Positions 1-7,975 of a stretch of DNA of 64,000 nt are shown piece after piece. Origin of the DNA: Victivallis lenta. GTDB taxonomy: Bacteria; Verrucomicrobiota; Lentisphaeria; Victivallales; Victivallaceae. Made by a program: the position numbers and the translations under genes. The stretch lies in the NCBI RefSeq assembly GCF_009695545.1, contig NZ_VUNS01000011.1, positions 62,001 to 126,000 of the forward strand, in the 5' to 3' direction. Numbering within the stretch: position 1 is the first letter of the stretch; each line of letters opens with the position of its first letter. The notes beneath the pieces are model-generated. The model was not told the origin of the DNA, ran no database searches, and worked only from the letters and a program-made list of their open reading frames with translations.

Positions 1-2
1 TG

Positions 3-1001
3 AAAATATTCGGGATTGATGAAACGTTGGATTGGTCAGAAGAGGCGCTGAACCCGCGTGACTGCCGTTATTGGAACTGGTTATGGGCAGCATTGCAGGA
101 ACGTTGCGCGGTGATTCAGCGCAACGATTTACAATCAAGCATCAAGCAGATGGGAGAACCGTTTACGCCCGGTTGTCCGATGAACTTCAACAAAATCGAT
201 ATGCTGGAAACCAGTTTGATTACCGCCGCGCAAAACTATGCGTCACCGGACTATATCAATGATGACATGATCGGGGATCAAAATATCTGGCTGCGTTCCC
301 CATTGTATTCGTATAATGATTTGTGCAATGAATGCGGCTATCATTTCGGCATGTATTCGGCGCGCTGGATGAGACCGGCTGCGTTAAAACATAAAATGCT
401 GATGCTGAAAAAGCTGGTTCAAATGATGCGGTATTATTGGGATGACAGCAACATGTGCGGGACGGTGGAAAATCCGAATATTGCGATTCACATGAAGCGT
501 ACCGACCCGAATAAAATCACGTCATATCCGATTACGTTTCATGACGCAATCACCAAGACCACAGATTATTACGAGACCGGCTTTTTCGGTTTCGGCCTGA
601 TGTATAAATACGTTGTTGCAAATCAAGGCAACATCAATTGGAGCGCATATGGGACGTGTGAAATTACCGCGAAATTCAACCGGTACTGCTACGCATTCGA
701 TTATGTACTATACGTAATCAGCAGCCAATGCAAATTCAACAATCCGGGCGGCGGGTGGGGGGTGAACGGGAACTATAAAGATAACCTTTACCCGTGGGAG
801 CCGGATAAGAAAGTGTGGGAACTTGCTGCCGGATCATGGCCGGCCGGAGAACGCTTTTTCTATCATGCCGACATGCCGCCGGAGAAATGGCCGGGCAAGC
901 GGATTACTGCCCCGGAAACAATCAGACAAGAAGCTGTACAATACGTATATGCGGACGTTTACGGGTTGCTTGACTTTAAAAAATCCATGACTTATTTTTG
1001 A
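3..1001 (+). CDS. Unrecognised prophage protein, 5'-truncated by the window edge
   Basis: The reading frame is open back to base 3, and bases 1-2 (TG) would complete an ATG with the base just outside the window, so the true start is probably position 0; a TTG at 27 is the first in-window alternative. The product is about 333 aa, rich in Tyr, Trp, Asn and Met, with no signal peptide or membrane segment. I do not recognise the family. Its place directly before a collagen-repeat fibre gene and a spike-like gene suggests a virion structural or baseplate protein. It ends just before an intrinsic terminator. GC content looks lower than in the chromosomal genes after 8.6 kb, consistent with prophage origin. 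Confidence 0.75.
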   Translation, partial: KIFGIDETLDWSEEALNPRDCRYWNWLWAALQERCAVIQRNDLQSSIKQMGEPFTPGCPMNFNKIDMLETSLITAAQNYASPDYINDDMIGDQNIWLRSPLYSYNDLCNECGYHFGMYSARWMRPAALKHKMLMLKKLVQMMRYYWDDSNMCGTVENPNIAIHMKRTDPNKITSYPITFHDAITKTTDYYETGFFGFGLMYKYVVANQGNINWSAYGTCEITAKFNRYCYAFDYVLYVISSQCKFNNPGGGWGVNGNYKDNLYPWEPDKKVWELAAGSWPAGERFFYHADMPPEKWPGKRITAPETIRQEAVQYVYADVYGLLDFKKSMTYF

Positions 1002-1007
1002 CGTTTC

Positions 1008-1033
1008 GCCCCCTCCTAAAAAGGGGGCTTTTT
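1008..1033 (+). terminator. Intrinsic terminator whose stem contains the next gene's Shine-Dalgarno
   Basis: A 7-bp GC-rich stem (GCCCCCT / AGGGGGC) with a 7-nt loop is followed by five T. The ATG of the next gene lies 2 nt after the T-run, and the only Shine-Dalgarno-like sequence for it is the AGGGGG in the 3' arm of the hairpin. Confidence 0.75.
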
Positions 1034-1034
1034 C

Positions 1035-2309
1035 ATGTTGTATGCCAACGTGGATACCAAACATTTCGTTCCGATTCCCGGTAATAACAATGTACAGCAG
1101 CCGGAGCAGCGGGACCAGATTATCTATGGGATGCGTGTCGCACTTCGGTTCAAGTTCTGCAATGACGACGGAACGCCGTTTGTCCTGAATGATTCTGATA
1201 CGTTCTGTTGCGGCGGCGATATCAATTTCATCCATGACGATGATTTGATGTTTTACGCCGGGCACGATGATTGCCGGATCGTGTCGGCGGCGGATGGGGA
1301 AATCGAAGTCATGGTTGATTCGACTTCCGATGTGTTCGGGGCCAAAGCTAACCATAGCAATACCCTGATGTATATTCAGGTGAAGCGACACCGCGCCGGC
1401 GACCTCTTGGGCGAAACACTGTTGCAGGATACTGTTTATGCACAACCGGCAGTCATGACAACCGAGGGTGCGCCGACTGCCGCACAGCCGGAGTACACAC
1501 CGACTGCCGGAATGCTGGCAATCATGCGCGCCGGAGAGGAAACGCAATTCGCTGTTGCTGCTGATGCGCCGGATTCGGAATGGAGCGGAGACGCGACCGC
1601 GGAAAGCCGTTGGAAGCGCTCGCGCAATCGTGCTGCCGGCGGGGAATGGAGCGACCCGGAACCGTTGCTCGGCGGACCGCAGGGCGACACCGGGCCGAAA
1701 GGCGACAAGGGCGACAAGGGCGACAAAGGCGATATCGGACCACAGGGGCCGAAAGGGGAACCGGGCAAGGACGGTGCAGACGGTGCAGACGGTGCAGACG
1801 GTGCAGACGGTGCAGACGGTGCCAGTTTCTATACCTACATTGCTTATGCGACCGCCGCGACCGGCGCAGGCTTCTCATTGTCTCCGTCCGGCAGGAAATA
1901 CCGTGCCGAGATCGTTTCACCCGTGCCGCTGGACCCGCCGCAATTGGGTGACTTCTCCGGAGCTGAATGGGTGAAATTTGCGGGCGATGACGGTAAGAAT
2001 TTTCAGGAAATCGCGGTTGCCGACACCGGACAGTCTGTTACGGCGGTTACTCGTATTGTGTTTGAAAATGCGACGGTCCGCGCCGGCGTGGACGGGGAAG
2101 TCATTGTCAGCATGAATGCACCCGGTCTGATGAACGCGGCGTTTACCGGGTACAGCCAGCTTAACGGCCGGACGAAATTGTCCGCCTGGATCAATGGCGG
2201 CGGCAGCGCCGGCGGCGGCAATTCCTCGATGTATGACAACTGCGACGCGCCGTTGCAGGTGGCAGCAGCGGCCAAAACCAATTATTCAATCTTCAAGGGG
2301 GAACTATGA
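1035..2309 (+). CDS. Phage tail-fibre-like protein with collagen-like repeats
   Basis: 424 aa. Residues 1-135 form an N-terminal domain rich in Asp and aromatic residues; roughly 215-262 are uninterrupted Gly-X-Y triplets (GDT, GPK, GDK repeats, then GPQ, GEP and six consecutive GAD-type units), and a C-terminal domain of about 160 aa follows, with a Gly/Ser-rich stretch near residues 390-400. Collagen-like triplets are typical of trimeric phage fibres and tail needles, where they form a triple-helical shaft. The stop overlaps the next gene's start by 4 nt (ATGA), so the two are probably translationally coupled. Role in receptor binding is inferred from architecture and neighbours only. Confidence 0.75.
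   Translation: MLYANVDTKHFVPIPGNNNVQQPEQRDQIIYGMRVALRFKFCNDDGTPFVLNDSDTFCCGGDINFIHDDDLMFYAGHDDCRIVSAADGEIEVMVDSTSDVFGAKANHSNTLMYIQVKRHRAGDLLGETLLQDTVYAQPAVMTTEGAPTAAQPEYTPTAGMLAIMRAGEETQFAVAADAPDSEWSGDATAESRWKRSRNRAAGGEWSDPEPLLGGPQGDTGPKGDKGDKGDKGDIGPQGPKGEPGKDGADGADGADGADGADGASFYTYIAYATAATGAGFSLSPSGRKYRAEIVSPVPLDPPQLGDFSGAEWVKFAGDDGKNFQEIAVADTGQSVTAVTRIVFENATVRAGVDGEVIVSMNAPGLMNAAFTGYSQLNGRTKLSAWINGGGSAGGGNSSMYDNCDAPLQVAAAAKTNYSIFKGEL
1770..1823 (+). repeat. Tandem 9-bp repeat inside the fibre gene
   Basis: Six consecutive 9-bp units (GACGGTGCA; the last unit ends in C) encode Gly-Ala-Asp triplets of the collagen-like shaft. Gain or loss of a unit keeps the frame and changes shaft length by three residues. 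Confidence 0.9.
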
Positions 2310-4390
2310 TTTTTTCCAATATCGATTTTGCAGTCGTCTATGTTGACCCGTCGAGAGAGACAGCCGGCGACGGCAGCACTCCGGAAACAGCGTTGAAAGA
2401 CCTGCCGGCGACACTAGCGGAATTTGCGGACGGAACTTGTTACCTGATTCGGCGGACTGCCGCGGGCGCGTGCGTCATGCCCTCCGGGACCCGTTCGGAT
2501 ATTCTGAATCTGATCGTTGCTGGAATGCCGAAACCGGATGATTTGCTTTATGACATCGTTCCGGATGCAGCAAAAAGCGCCTGGGGAATGGACAGCGCCG
2601 AACATGCGAACGTCAAGAATATATCAGGCTCATCCGCCAGTTTCGGGAAAATTCGCAACTTTCTACTGCATCGGGTTTACCTGTTCCGGGAGAACTCAAC
2701 CGCCAATTCGTATATTTTTAACTTCACGGAATCAAGCAGCTTTTACGCGAATTTCCTGTTTCAGCATTGCCGGTTCGGATATGCCGGCTATGAGTTGGAT
2801 GCGGCAGACTTCACGACCGCAGCGCCCTACAACGCCGCGCGGATGTGCAACTATATCGGGATATATTACGCGAATTTGTGCAGCATGACCGATTGCGCGA
2901 TGAATTTTGACGCTTACGCACACGGTATCTACTGTTACTATGCGAAAATCGTGCAGGTTGAAAACGTGGCAATTCAGGCGTTGGCGACCTCCCGCAGTAA
3001 CAGTTACCGCGCGCTGTGCCTGTCAGACCGGCAGGAAGGCGGAATCGAAGCGACGGTTCGCGGCCTGACTGCGAATATCTGGTTCAACGGAACGGCGCAG
3101 TATGTGCCGTGTCTGCTGCAATTGATGGACTACCAGCAATCAGATATTTCCGAAATTACCGTGACGATGAACAAGGCGCTGGACGAAAACCGGCCGGCCT
3201 CGCTTATCATGTACGGATATATGTTCTATTTCTACTATCTGCGCGATTTTTCAGTCACGGATGTTTCGATCAGTCTGCCGCACCTATGGAATATTCAATC
3301 CGGGGCATCTGTTTTCCGAATGGAACGTTGCTATACCTGTTCGCAGGTCCCCGGATGCGTGCACGAAGTGCGGAACCTGGCGGTTACGCTGGCGGAGGCG
3401 GACGGTATCGGGGAATCGAACAGTTATGATGAAGTCAAAAGTTCAAGCAACAGCAGCTATCAAGCCGTCTACCTTGACTTCCGGCAGACCGAAACATCGA
3501 ATTACTGGAAAGCCGTGGAGGTTGAAAATATCACGGTCAAGCATCCGCGCGGGCGGGCGCTTTATGCGGCGTACTGCCGGCTTGGAAACTGCACCCTGTC
3601 CGGTACGGCGGTATTCGTGGCGGCGCTGGCGGATGTCAATTCCCTGTCTAGTTGGTTTCCGGGCTATGCGCTTTATGCGTGCGACAGCTCGACGGTTCGC
3701 GTGCGGAATCTGGCGGTCAACCTGTCGAATCCTACCTATCCGGCCTTATCCGGGGACCCGGCAATCGGCAGCACTTACAGCGATTATTCATTTGTTTTCG
3801 TCGATGAAAGCAACGTCGCAATCCGGCCGCTGGAAAACAACAGCGATTACCGAGGGAAAAACTACATCGGTTTTGTCGGCAATAACGAGGCGGCGGCCGG
3901 GCATTTCGTCCAGCGGAATCCGCTCGGGCTTTGCGACACCTGGAACGTGTCCAGAACCGGCGGTTCTCCGGCGTGCCTGAAACTCTGGAACAATACGTAC
4001 AACAGTGAAACCGATATGATGATTTTAGGCCGGCGGCCGTTTAACGGCATGGAGCTTTTACCGGAAACGACCGGCCGTCACCGTCTGAAACTGCATATCG
4101 CTTACAAAGGCATTGCCGATGCTTCGATGCTGTATCGGCAACTGATGCTTTCCGCGACGGTACAGGGGGCGACGCAACGCCGGGTATTTTGGAGCGCCGC
4201 GGGCCAGTGGCAGGAAGATGCGGCGGCGATATGGAACAACGATTCGGATTTGACGCAAAAAATGTTGGTTTTGCCGCTGGAATGGACCGAAACGTCGGTT
4301 GTGAATGTGCGGATTTATTTCAACTGGTACAGTCCCGCCGGTTTCGTGTACATCGATCCTGCGGTCGAATTGGAACAAGTAGAACAGTAA
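2306..4390 (+). CDS. Putative phage tail-spike-like protein (beta-helix-like)
   Basis: 694 aa, no signal peptide. The N-terminus (about residues 10-60, with VYVDPS and DGSTPETALKDL) resembles the entry segment of right-handed parallel beta-helix proteins, where a phrase on a time series or area is followed by repeated short strands. Many repeated pairs of the type 'V-x-N-x-x-V' follow (for example VENVAIQ, VRNLAVTL, VENITVK, VRNLAVNL), consistent with beta-helix rungs. The last 130 aa look like a separate jelly-roll-type domain. Phage spikes of this build often bind or cleave capsule or O-antigen; no catalytic residues can be assigned here. It overlaps the collagen-repeat gene by 4 nt and is followed by a gene with its own strong Shine-Dalgarno. 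Spike is an inference; hypothetical structural protein is the safe call. Confidence 0.6.
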   Translation: MIFSNIDFAVVYVDPSRETAGDGSTPETALKDLPATLAEFADGTCYLIRRTAAGACVMPSGTRSDILNLIVAGMPKPDDLLYDIVPDAAKSAWGMDSAEHANVKNISGSSASFGKIRNFLLHRVYLFRENSTANSYIFNFTESSSFYANFLFQHCRFGYAGYELDAADFTTAAPYNAARMCNYIGIYYANLCSMTDCAMNFDAYAHGIYCYYAKIVQVENVAIQALATSRSNSYRALCLSDRQEGGIEATVRGLTANIWFNGTAQYVPCLLQLMDYQQSDISEITVTMNKALDENRPASLIMYGYMFYFYYLRDFSVTDVSISLPHLWNIQSGASVFRMERCYTCSQVPGCVHEVRNLAVTLAEADGIGESNSYDEVKSSSNSSYQAVYLDFRQTETSNYWKAVEVENITVKHPRGRALYAAYCRLGNCTLSGTAVFVAALADVNSLSSWFPGYALYACDSSTVRVRNLAVNLSNPTYPALSGDPAIGSTYSDYSFVFVDESNVAIRPLENNSDYRGKNYIGFVGNNEAAAGHFVQRNPLGLCDTWNVSRTGGSPACLKLWNNTYNSETDMMILGRRPFNGMELLPETTGRHRLKLHIAYKGIADASMLYRQLMLSATVQGATQRRVFWSAAGQWQEDAAAIWNNDSDLTQKMLVLPLEWTETSVVNVRIYFNWYSPAGFVYIDPAVELEQVEQ

Positions 4391-4405
4391 AAAGGAGTAC
4401 GGAAT

Positions 4406-5047
4406 ATGAATGAACAGGACAAGCGGGAAATCGGTGAAATCGTAGCGGCGGCCATCGTGCAGCATGGCGGTTGCCCGCACGGAGTGAATGCCGCGACCGC
4501 ACACGAACTGATCGATTTTGCAACGACCTGGCGACATTGCAAGCGTACCGCTATCGGTGCATTTATCGTTACGCTGATCGGCGCGGCCGGTACTGCGATT
4601 TGGGCGGGGGTGAAAGCGCTGGCGCACGTCGGAACGCCGCTGTTCCTGCTGGCCGGAGCGCTGCTGCTGGCGGCGGGCTGCAGCACGGACAAGCTGGTCG
4701 AATCGGTCAGTCAAAAAAGCGTCAGCCTGAAAGGTTATGGCGCGGTCAACCTGATTGACACCGGCTATAATCCGGCGACCGGCACGACTACGCCGTCGCT
4801 GAATTCCATTGTCGGCAGCACCCATTACAAAAGTACGATTGTGGCGCGGCCGGAGGGGACCGAAACGCCGGATTACATCGACTATGCGCGGGAGGAAAGC
4901 GCAAGTTTCTGGAACTCGAAAGCCAAAAGCACGACGACCAGTTTCACGATTACGGCATCCGGCAAAGAGGCGATGCAGTTCTATTTGATGAAAATTGCGG
5001 AAATGGAACGGCAACGGGACACGGCAGCGACCGCCGCGGAAAAATAG
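4406..5047 (+). CDS. Prophage membrane protein with an internal lipobox
   Basis: 213 aa, preceded by AAGGAG 10 nt before the ATG. Residues 1-47 are soluble with a Cys/His-containing segment; residues 48-68 are a hydrophobic segment, resembling small phage holins or holin-associated proteins; residues 76-92 form a second hydrophobic segment ending in Leu-Ala-Ala-Gly-Cys, a good lipobox with Cys92. The rest (93-213) is polar, ending in a charged possible coiled coil. A lipobox in the middle of a protein is odd: either an internal GTG at 4610 produces a separate lipoprotein (as in nested phage spanins), or a holin-like gene and a lipoprotein gene have fused. Position after the tail genes fits a lysis function, but this is inference. 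Confidence 0.6.
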   Translation: MNEQDKREIGEIVAAAIVQHGGCPHGVNAATAHELIDFATTWRHCKRTAIGAFIVTLIGAAGTAIWAGVKALAHVGTPLFLLAGALLLAAGCSTDKLVESVSQKSVSLKGYGAVNLIDTGYNPATGTTTPSLNSIVGSTHYKSTIVARPEGTETPDYIDYAREESASFWNSKAKSTTTSFTITASGKEAMQFYLMKIAEMERQRDTAATAAEK

Positions 5048-5058
5048 CCGGAGGCAGG

Positions 5059-5889
5059 ATGATTTATGACCTTGAGAAAAAGCGCTTGGTCGAAGGCCGT
5101 CCGACCCTGCGCTATTCGGATAAGCTTGAAAAGTGGGAAATCGCGTTTTCCGGCAGGACGGTTTCACAACAGGCAATTATCTGGCGTGCTGCCGTGGCGC
5201 TTGACTATAAGGCAGAGAATGTGTTAATCCGGATTGATGACCGCCACATCATCCGACTTGGGAATATGGTCCGGCTGCTGATCGATACGCTGTACCTGCC
5301 GTTTTTGGCTGCGGTCGATGCGCGGCCGGAGGGGAAAACGTTGTATTTTGCACTGTACGGCATGGATGCAAACAGCAGGACGGTGGAATATATCGAGTTT
5401 CCAGTGTTGGGGCTTCCGGCGATTGACCCGCCGGGCCTGAATCCGAAGCCGCCGCAATCGGCACGGGATTATTACGACGCACACATGATTAATTACCTGT
5501 TTTGCTGCTATACCGCCGGAGAACGCAATATCTATCCGCAAAGCGGGAAAGTTGAATTTGAGTTTTCGCCGTGGGTGGCGCGTTACCGGTTGGACCTGGA
5601 AGCGAATACGCCGGCTCTTGAAGTCGTGTTCAGTACCGACACTGAACATATGCCGGAAACAAAAAGTTTCTGGTTCAACATCTGCAAACTTGGAACCGAT
5701 AAAATTGCCTTTACAGATGTTCGATGGTTCGACAGGGAGAACGGGGCGGAAACCGAGACTTTGCCGCTTGATTTGAGCGCACCGGCAATGTATCGGCTGT
5801 TGTTTCACTGGCTGGATGCTTACGGCGACCAGAACGGATACTGGTACAATTGCCGCAAAGACAATAAAATCCAATTATTCACGAGGTGA
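5059..5889 (+). CDS. Unrecognised prophage protein
   Basis: 276 aa with a clear Shine-Dalgarno (GGAGG) 6 nt before the ATG. The protein is soluble, rich in Tyr, Trp and Asp, without signal peptide. An N-terminal half of about 130 aa is followed by a short Pro-rich linker (PAIDPPGLNPKPP) and a second half, suggesting two beta-rich domains. I do not recognise it. It lies between the membrane/lipobox gene and a regulator-like gene whose start overlaps its stop by 4 nt (ATGA), so it is expressed with the late genes. Confidence 0.6.
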   Translation: MIYDLEKKRLVEGRPTLRYSDKLEKWEIAFSGRTVSQQAIIWRAAVALDYKAENVLIRIDDRHIIRLGNMVRLLIDTLYLPFLAAVDARPEGKTLYFALYGMDANSRTVEYIEFPVLGLPAIDPPGLNPKPPQSARDYYDAHMINYLFCCYTAGERNIYPQSGKVEFEFSPWVARYRLDLEANTPALEVVFSTDTEHMPETKSFWFNICKLGTDKIAFTDVRWFDRENGAETETLPLDLSAPAMYRLLFHWLDAYGDQNGYWYNCRKDNKIQLFTR

Positions 5890-6344
5890 TGACAATGGAA
5901 TGTTATGGAAAAAATTACGGGCAGATTGGGGAATGTGCCAAATGCAGACTTCACCGGTATTGCAAAACAGCCGCGGACCCGAAACTGTTGTCTGACTGCC
6001 GTACAGAAGATCAGGAATTGAGGGATATTATTATGAATAGGCGATTGGCCGAGCGGCGGGTGGTACGTTCAGTAGCGGCGGAAGAAGAGAAGCGTTACAG
6101 TCGGGCGGACATGATGGAGGTGATTGGTTTTATGGCGGCGCTTGACTTTCGTTCGCTGCAATTGGTCTGGTTGAAATTGAATTTGCCGAATGCAAATTTG
6201 AGTGAACTTGCAGAGAAGCGCGGCGTAAGCCGTCAGGCTATGCACAAAATGGTACAAAGACGGATCAAAGAAATTCCGGAACTGGAAAAATTTTTCACTT
6301 ACCACAGGCGGAAACGTGCCGAGAGGAAAGTGAAAACCGCCTGA
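5886..6344 (+). CDS. Helix-turn-helix protein with N-terminal Cys cluster
   Basis: 152 aa. An N-terminal segment has six Cys and one His (residues about 5-42, two of them as C-x2-C) and could bind zinc or an iron-sulfur cluster. Residues about 105-145 (LSELAEKRGVSRQAMHKMVQRR) fit a sigma-70 region 4/RNA-polymerase-sigma-like helix-turn-helix, with a basic tail. Small sigma-4-like proteins at the end of phage late operons can control packaging or late transcription; no specific role is visible here. Starts could be 5886 or the ATG at 5895; the first overlaps the previous stop. Convergent with the small - strand regulator gene. Confidence 0.65.
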   Translation: MMTMECYGKNYGQIGECAKCRLHRYCKTAADPKLLSDCRTEDQELRDIIMNRRLAERRVVRSVAAEEEKRYSRADMMEVIGFMAALDFRSLQLVWLKLNLPNANLSELAEKRGVSRQAMHKMVQRRIKEIPELEKFFTYHRRKRAERKVKTA

Positions 6345-6373
6345 AAATCCGGAGACTATCACAGTCACCTGGT

Positions 6374-6409
6374 GCCCGTTCCGCCTTTCATCCTTTCGGC
6401 GGGGCGGGC
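6374..6409. terminator. Hairpin between convergent prophage transcripts
   Basis: Twelve bases (6374-6385) pair with 6398-6409 if two G-U pairs are allowed, with a 12-nt loop. It lies at the meeting point of the + late operon and the - early genes and partly inside the 3' end of the - strand HTH gene. On + it is followed only by GTTTTG, so termination strength is uncertain. Confidence 0.45.
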
Positions 6410-6588
6410 GTTTTGGGAAAGCCATGTTCGATGGCATAATCGAGCGCCCGCAGGAAAAATGCGTTTGACTTCGACCATGCAGCCTCACCGGATCGGAACC
6501 GGGAAATCTGCGACTGTTGAAACCCGGTCAGTTTGGCGAACTGGTACGCCGTCATTTCGTGTTTTTTCAAAAAATCATCGATTGTCAT
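6388..6588 (-). CDS. Small Cro/CI-type helix-turn-helix protein
   Basis: 66 aa. Residues 1-45 form an HTH of the XRE/Cro kind: a first helix (IDDFLKKHE), then MTAYQFAKLTGFQQSQISRFRSG, in which the second and third helices are easily recognised. There is no dimerisation or protease domain, so it is closer to a Cro-like or excision-type regulator than to a full CI repressor. It is the last gene of the - strand prophage set, and a candidate for binding the inverted repeat at 7788-7816. Confidence 0.7.
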   Translation of the reverse strand: MTIDDFLKKHEMTAYQFAKLTGFQQSQISRFRSGEAAWSKSNAFFLRALDYAIEHGFPKTPAPPKG

Positions 6589-6671
6589 AAATGGAATGCC
6601 CGGATTGGCCGCCGGGCGCGGAGCTGTTTGTTATTTTCGATACTATACCGCGTATTTGCTTGAGATGCAAA

Positions 6672-6947
6672 TTACCCGTTGATTGCGTCTTTCAGCAGCC
6701 TGTCCAAGCTGCCGTCATTGAGTGAATAATAGAAATCTTTAAGGGGGGCGCTTATCACCTCTTTGCAATGAACATGGTATTCGCCTGTTCCCACAAATTC
6801 ATGCGGCGTCATATCGATGTACATGATACGATACCAACCGTTGTTATGGTGGAAATCGAAATAGAATCTGTGTTTAGGGGTACAGCTCATTCTGTGAAGT
6901 TTTTCAAGAATCATATTGATCGTCTGAAGCTTTTCTGATTGTTTCAT
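6672..6947 (-). CDS. Small prophage protein, unknown
   Basis: 91 aa, acidic to neutral, many aromatic and His residues (FYFDFHHNNGWYRIMYIDM), no membrane segment. No family recognised. It sits between the HTH gene and the 145-aa gene on the - strand, with spacings of 84 and 54 bases, so the three are likely cotranscribed from the promoter near 7.8 kb. Confidence 0.5.
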   Translation of the reverse strand: MKQSEKLQTINMILEKLHRMSCTPKHRFYFDFHHNNGWYRIMYIDMTPHEFVGTGEYHVHCKEVISAPLKDFYYSLNDGSLDRLLKDAING

Positions 6948-7001
6948 TTCTGCTTATTCCTTAATTGCGCCGGGGCGCGATGCCCGGCCAGTTACTTCCA
7001 T

Positions 7002-7439
7002 TTACTTTTTGCGGCTTGAAATCAGGTGATCGACGATTGCTGTTTTGAGGTATAAGAGCTTGGAAAACTGTTCTTTGCGCCGCTTCCGGAGGTATTTTTC
7101 AAGCTCCATATTTTCTGTATCGACAATTTCCCGTTCGCATTCGATTATAGCTTGGTCAGCTCCCCAGATGCGTTGAATGTAATTTTCAAAGTCATTACAA
7201 AACGCTTCATCCTGAATGACACTTTCCCGATTTTCAGGACGTACCAGCAATTCAAACAGTTCGTCACGGACTTCCCCGGCTTCCGTTCGTCCTTTTTGGA
7301 GCGCCTCTTTTGCAAAGGTCAAATCGCAGGGGGTGCCGCCCATATTCAATAATACTCTTTTGGCGCTGCACTGTTTGCGTCCGGCCTTGATAAGCCGATA
7401 CATCAAAACCTCAAGTTTATTTGTGAGTTCTTTTTCCAT
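7002..7439 (-). CDS. Small charged prophage protein, unknown
   Basis: 145 aa from the ATG at 7439, chosen because AGCAGG lies about 8 nt upstream; an in-frame ATG at 7457 and one at 7487 have no ribosome binding site. The protein is rich in Lys, Glu and Arg, predicted to be helical and probably coiled coil over residues 60-145. No family is recognised. It belongs to the - strand early/regulatory set. Confidence 0.55.
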   Translation of the reverse strand: MEKELTNKLEVLMYRLIKAGRKQCSAKRVLLNMGGTPCDLTFAKEALQKGRTEAGEVRDELFELLVRPENRESVIQDEAFCNDFENYIQRIWGADQAIIECEREIVDTENMELEKYLRKRRKEQFSKLLYLKTAIVDHLISSRKK

Positions 7440-7510
7440 TTTATAACCTGCTTTCATTTTAATTTGGGGATAGGGGGCCGCCGGCATGTTACCGGCGGCC
7501 GGTTCAGCGT

Positions 7511-7615
7511 TTACCGTTCATCCGGGATGTACATTGTCATGGTCTTTACAGCCACTTCCAATGCTGCCGGATCGTTAAACGCTTCGCGGATCATTTTGAT
7601 TATCCGCTTGAGCAT
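7511..7615 (-). CDS. 34-aa ORF with strong Shine-Dalgarno
   Basis: The ATG at 7615 is preceded by AAGGAGGAG with 6-nt spacing, one of the best ribosome binding sites in the prophage. The 34-aa product starts MLKRIIKMIREAF and is basic and amphipathic at the N-terminus, acidic at the end. It precedes the 145-aa gene on the same strand. No family recognised; small phage regulatory or antagonist peptides are the plausible class. Confidence 0.5.
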   Translation of the reverse strand: MLKRIIKMIREAFNDPAALEVAVKTMTMYIPDER

Positions 7616-7653
7616 TTCCGCTCCTCCTTGATTTTTGAACGCGGCAGGTTATA

Positions 7654-7722
7654 TTAACCTTCGTCGCGTTCGTGGTTGACGCTTCGGGGCGACACGCCGG
7701 ATTGAAGTCTGAACCACTTCAC
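7654..7722 (-). CDS. Possible 22-aa leader peptide ORF
   Basis: GTG start at 7722 with AAAAGG about 7 nt upstream; the 22-aa product starts MKWFRLQSG and ends with a charged tail. It lies just after the - strand promoter and before the 34-aa ORF. Only position and the ribosome binding site support it. Confidence 0.3.
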   Translation of the reverse strand: MKWFRLQSGVSPRSVNHERDEG

Positions 7723-7779
7723 CCGGCACCTTTTTTCTATTCGATTTTCAATCAGCCTCTTTTCTCTCTCAACAATTAT

Positions 7780-7816
7780 AATATACACTCAATACTTGCT
7801 AATATCAAGTATTGAG
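7780..7816 (-). promoter_or_regulatory. Prophage promoter with 11-bp inverted-repeat operator
   Basis: On the - strand a -35 TTGATA (7803-7808) and -10 TATATT (7780-7785) are separated by 17 nt; a TATAAT at 7775-7780 overlaps. A perfect 11-bp inverted repeat (arms 7788-7798 and 7806-7816, 7-nt spacer) covers the spacer and -35, the expected position of a repressor site. It faces the set of small - strand genes, including the HTH protein. Confidence 0.7.
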
Positions 7817-7905
7817 CATAAAAAAATTCATTTTTTCTTCAAATTTCTTTCCCCCGATATAAAAAACTCAATTCGGATTAGTTCGTTTAGGTCTTTTATG
7901 GCCCA

Positions 7906-7950
7906 CCATCCTTCGCTCGACAAAGCCGAGCTACGGATGGCAAGCCATCC
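7906..7950. repeat. REP-like double hairpin
   Basis: CCATCC...GCTCG (7906-7918) pairs with CGAGC...GGATGG (7928-7940) with a 3-nt internal mismatch, and the same GGATGG then pairs with a following CCATCC (7935-7950) in a second hairpin with a perfect 7-bp stem. The two are mutually exclusive. The element directly precedes the broken GIY-YIG gene, a typical companion of such repeats. Confidence 0.6.
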
Positions 7951-7975
7951 TTTTCCGCGAGCAAAGTGAGTCATC

